Origin: Muribaculaceae bacterium
GTDB lineage: Bacteria > Bacteroidota > Bacteroidia > Bacteroidales > Muribaculaceae
Direction of reading: 5' to 3'
NCBI GenBank assembly: GCA_017477555.1
Contig: JAFUVK010000002.1
Location: 1-33,248, forward strand
DNA length: 33,248 nt
The notes below the pieces were generated by a model. That model saw only the letters and a program-made list of their open reading frames with translations. It was not told the DNA's origin and made no database searches. The translations under genes were made by a program, and so were the position numbers. Positions 31,666 to 33,248 of the stretch are shown piece after piece; position 1 is the stretch's first letter; every line of letters begins with the position of its first letter.

Positions 31666-33048
31666 ATGTTTTACCATCTTTTTCAATATCTGCAACAGTT
31701 TGACGTGCCGGGAGCGCGGCTGATGGACTATATCACCTTCCGAGCCGGCATCACACTGGCCCTGTCGCTGTTCATCACCATCGTCATCGGCGGAGCCATC
31801 ATCAAGAAGCTTGAGCGATACTATGCCAAGCAGGGCGGCGAGAGCCAGCGCGACCTGGACAATGGCGGCAAAATCATATCGCACACCGACGCCATCGAGA
31901 AAATCCAGACCGTGCTCACCAACATGGACGAGACCGAACAAGAGAAAAAAGACGATGTGGCCAAGGCGCTGGAAAAAGACCGCAAGTCGCAGACACCCAG
32001 CATGGGCGGCATCATCATCATCATCGCCATCCTGGTGCCGTGCCTGCTCATGGGCAAGCTCAACAACGTGTACATGCTGCTCATGATTCTGGCCACACTG
32101 TGGTGCGGTGCGCTGGGTTTCCTGGACGACTACATCAAGATTGCCCACCACGACAAGCAGGGCCTCAAAGGCAAGTTCAAGGTCATCGGGCAGGTGGGCC
32201 TGGGAGTGGTCGTGGCGCTGGTGATGTGGGCCAGCCCCGCCATAGTCATGAGCGAGAACACCGAGGTGCGCAACCCCACGACGGGCCAGATGGAGGTGGT
32301 TCACGCCCCGCAGGTCAAGGGCACCCAAACCACCATCCCCTTTATCAAGAACCATAACTTCGACTATGCCCGCGTGCCACAGTGGCTGGGCATCACGGGC
32401 AAGACTGCCCGCGCCATCGGGTGGCTGATTTTCGCCGCCCTGGCCATCTTTATCGTTGTGGCCGTGAGCAACGCCGCCAACCTCACCGACGGCTTCGACG
32501 GGCTGGCCAGCAGCACGAGCGCAGTCTATGCCATCGCGCTGGCCATCATGGCCTACCTGAGCGGCAATGTCATCTATGCCGCCTACCTCAACATCATGTA
32601 TATCCCCGACAGCGGCGAGTTGGTGATCTTTGCCGCGGCATTCATTGGGGCCACCCTGGGCTTCTTGTGGTACAACTCCTATCCTGCCCAGGTGTTTATG
32701 GGCGACACGGGCAGCTTGTGCCTGGGCGGCATCGTGGGCGTGTTCGCCTTGCTGCTGCGCAAGGAGTGGCTCTTGCCCATCTTGTGCGGCGTGTTCTTCG
32801 TCGAGGCGTTGAGCAACATGGTCCAGACTGGCTACTTCAGGTACACCAAGCGCAAAACCGGCGTGGGCAAACGCATCTTCAAGATGGCCCCCATCCATCA
32901 CCACTTCCAGATTCCGGCCGGCAAAATCAAGAACGTCATGTTCCAGAAACCCGACAATGCCATCCCCGAGAACAAAATCGTCATCCGCTTCCTGCTGGTG
33001 AGCATCATCCTGGCCGTGCTCACATTCGTCACCTTCAAGGTCCGATAA
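31666..33048 (+). CDS. mraY: Phospho-MurNAc-pentapeptide transferase with long loop insertion
   Basis: 460 aa, about ten membrane helices. It joins phospho-MurNAc-pentapeptide to undecaprenyl phosphate, giving lipid I. Conserved: PSMGGIIII, GFLDDYIKI (Asp pair), LKGKFKVIGQ, NAANLTDGFDGLASS, FMGDTGSLCLGG and APIHHHFQ. Length is 460 against ~360 in E. coli and about 420 in Bacteroides as I recall it. Part of the excess is a charged stretch in the first cytoplasmic loop (about residues 64-108; SHTDAIEKIQTVLTNM, TEQEKKDDVAKALEKD) between helix 1 and PSMGG; part is the extra periplasmic segment (about 195-240) usual in Bacteroidetes. Last visible gene of the cluster; murD, normally next, is not within the following 200 bp. 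Confidence 0.95.
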   Translation: MFYHLFQYLQQFDVPGARLMDYITFRAGITLALSLFITIVIGGAIIKKLERYYAKQGGESQRDLDNGGKIISHTDAIEKIQTVLTNMDETEQEKKDDVAKALEKDRKSQTPSMGGIIIIIAILVPCLLMGKLNNVYMLLMILATLWCGALGFLDDYIKIAHHDKQGLKGKFKVIGQVGLGVVVALVMWASPAIVMSENTEVRNPTTGQMEVVHAPQVKGTQTTIPFIKNHNFDYARVPQWLGITGKTARAIGWLIFAALAIFIVVAVSNAANLTDGFDGLASSTSAVYAIALAIMAYLSGNVIYAAYLNIMYIPDSGELVIFAAAFIGATLGFLWYNSYPAQVFMGDTGSLCLGGIVGVFALLLRKEWLLPILCGVFFVEALSNMVQTGYFRYTKRKTGVGKRIFKMAPIHHHFQIPAGKIKNVMFQKPDNAIPENKIVIRFLLVSIILAVLTFVTFKVR

Positions 33049-33157
33049 CCGACCCAACACCTCTCACTTGGCCTTTCCCATGCCGGGGAGGCTAATCACG
33101 CGGCACGCCGAGGCCACTGAAAAAGTACCCGATTTTCGGTAGTCGCACCTGTAAAAT

Positions 33158-33218
33158 CGCACAAAGTCGGCTTTCTGCTCCTTTTTCTTGCCGCCGTGGT
33201 CGACTTTGTGCGTTTTTT
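33158..33218 (+). terminator. Hairpin with T run after mraY
   Basis: CGCACAAAGTCG (33158-33169) pairs perfectly with CGACTTTGTGCG (33201-33212), followed by TTTTTT. The loop is long (31 nt) with a possible inner GGC/GCC pairing. It looks like a terminator or attenuator 110 nt past the mraY stop. Confidence 0.65.
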
Positions 33219-33248
33219 CGCCTTGAGACCACCCATAGGTATACCCCA

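Noticed and set aside
33049-33248. Start or remnant of murD after mraY
   Set aside because: No start with a GxSGxG or similar motif and no homologous stretch in any frame of the last 200 bp.
1-33248. Transposons, phage genes, toxin-antitoxin pairs or defence systems
   Set aside because: No transposase, integrase, nuclease/antitoxin pair or terminal inverted repeats with target duplications were found.

Overview
The window reads as chromosomal DNA of a Bacteroidales bacterium. A Muribaculaceae- or Prevotellaceae-like member is my best guess, but species cannot be fixed from the sequence. The evidence is: promoters of the Bacteroidetes type (TTG, 18-20 nt, TAnnTTTG) in front of many genes; BspA-type leucine-rich-repeat proteins with a short T9SS-like tail; Bacteroidales-type dockerin pairs; a TPR/membrane/AraC-HTH hybrid regulator; the neighbourhood sigma54 activator - lptE - TPR - secG; and a division/cell-wall cluster in Bacteroidetes order.

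Region 1 (1-11040) is the accessory part. Two tandem two-gene cassettes each encode a secreted LRR protein (655-3198 and 5506-8088) followed by a secreted Omp28-like protein with a thioredoxin-type CxxC site and a C-terminal dockerin pair (3269-5221 and 8152-9180). Both cassettes start from a promoter of the same design at identical spacing, preceded by ACGAACA and followed by a related leader. Both carry a long conserved hairpin between the two genes, with compensatory base changes. A complete one-component regulator (TPR sensor, one membrane helix, AraC-type HTH) follows at 9322-11007, and a 5'-truncated copy of its HTH lies upstream at 125-436. A 25-bp dyad found in front of the first cassette recurs, in better palindromic form, right after the complete regulator. 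I read the locus as a tandemly duplicated, self-regulated cell-surface module that has lost parts.

Region 2 (11350-19900) is mostly core. ftcD (bifunctional, histidine/folate metabolism) is on the plus strand. A minus-strand run holds an acyltransferase, a receiver-less sigma54 activator, lptE, a TPR-like protein and secG, an envelope-biogenesis unit. A second minus-strand pair encodes a DUF2851 protein and a PCMD-type secreted protein.

Region 3 (20000-26320) holds tRNA-Phe, a small outer-membrane beta-barrel protein, an SGNH + MBOAT pair that probably O-acetylates an envelope glycan, and a LytS-type histidine kinase with its LytTR response regulator.

Region 4 (26660-33248) is the start of the dcw cluster: rsmH, ftsL-like, ftsI (PASTA-containing PBP), murE and mraY. 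No mraZ is seen in front of it. MraY carries a long charged insertion in its first cytoplasmic loop, and a strong hairpin follows mraY before the window ends.
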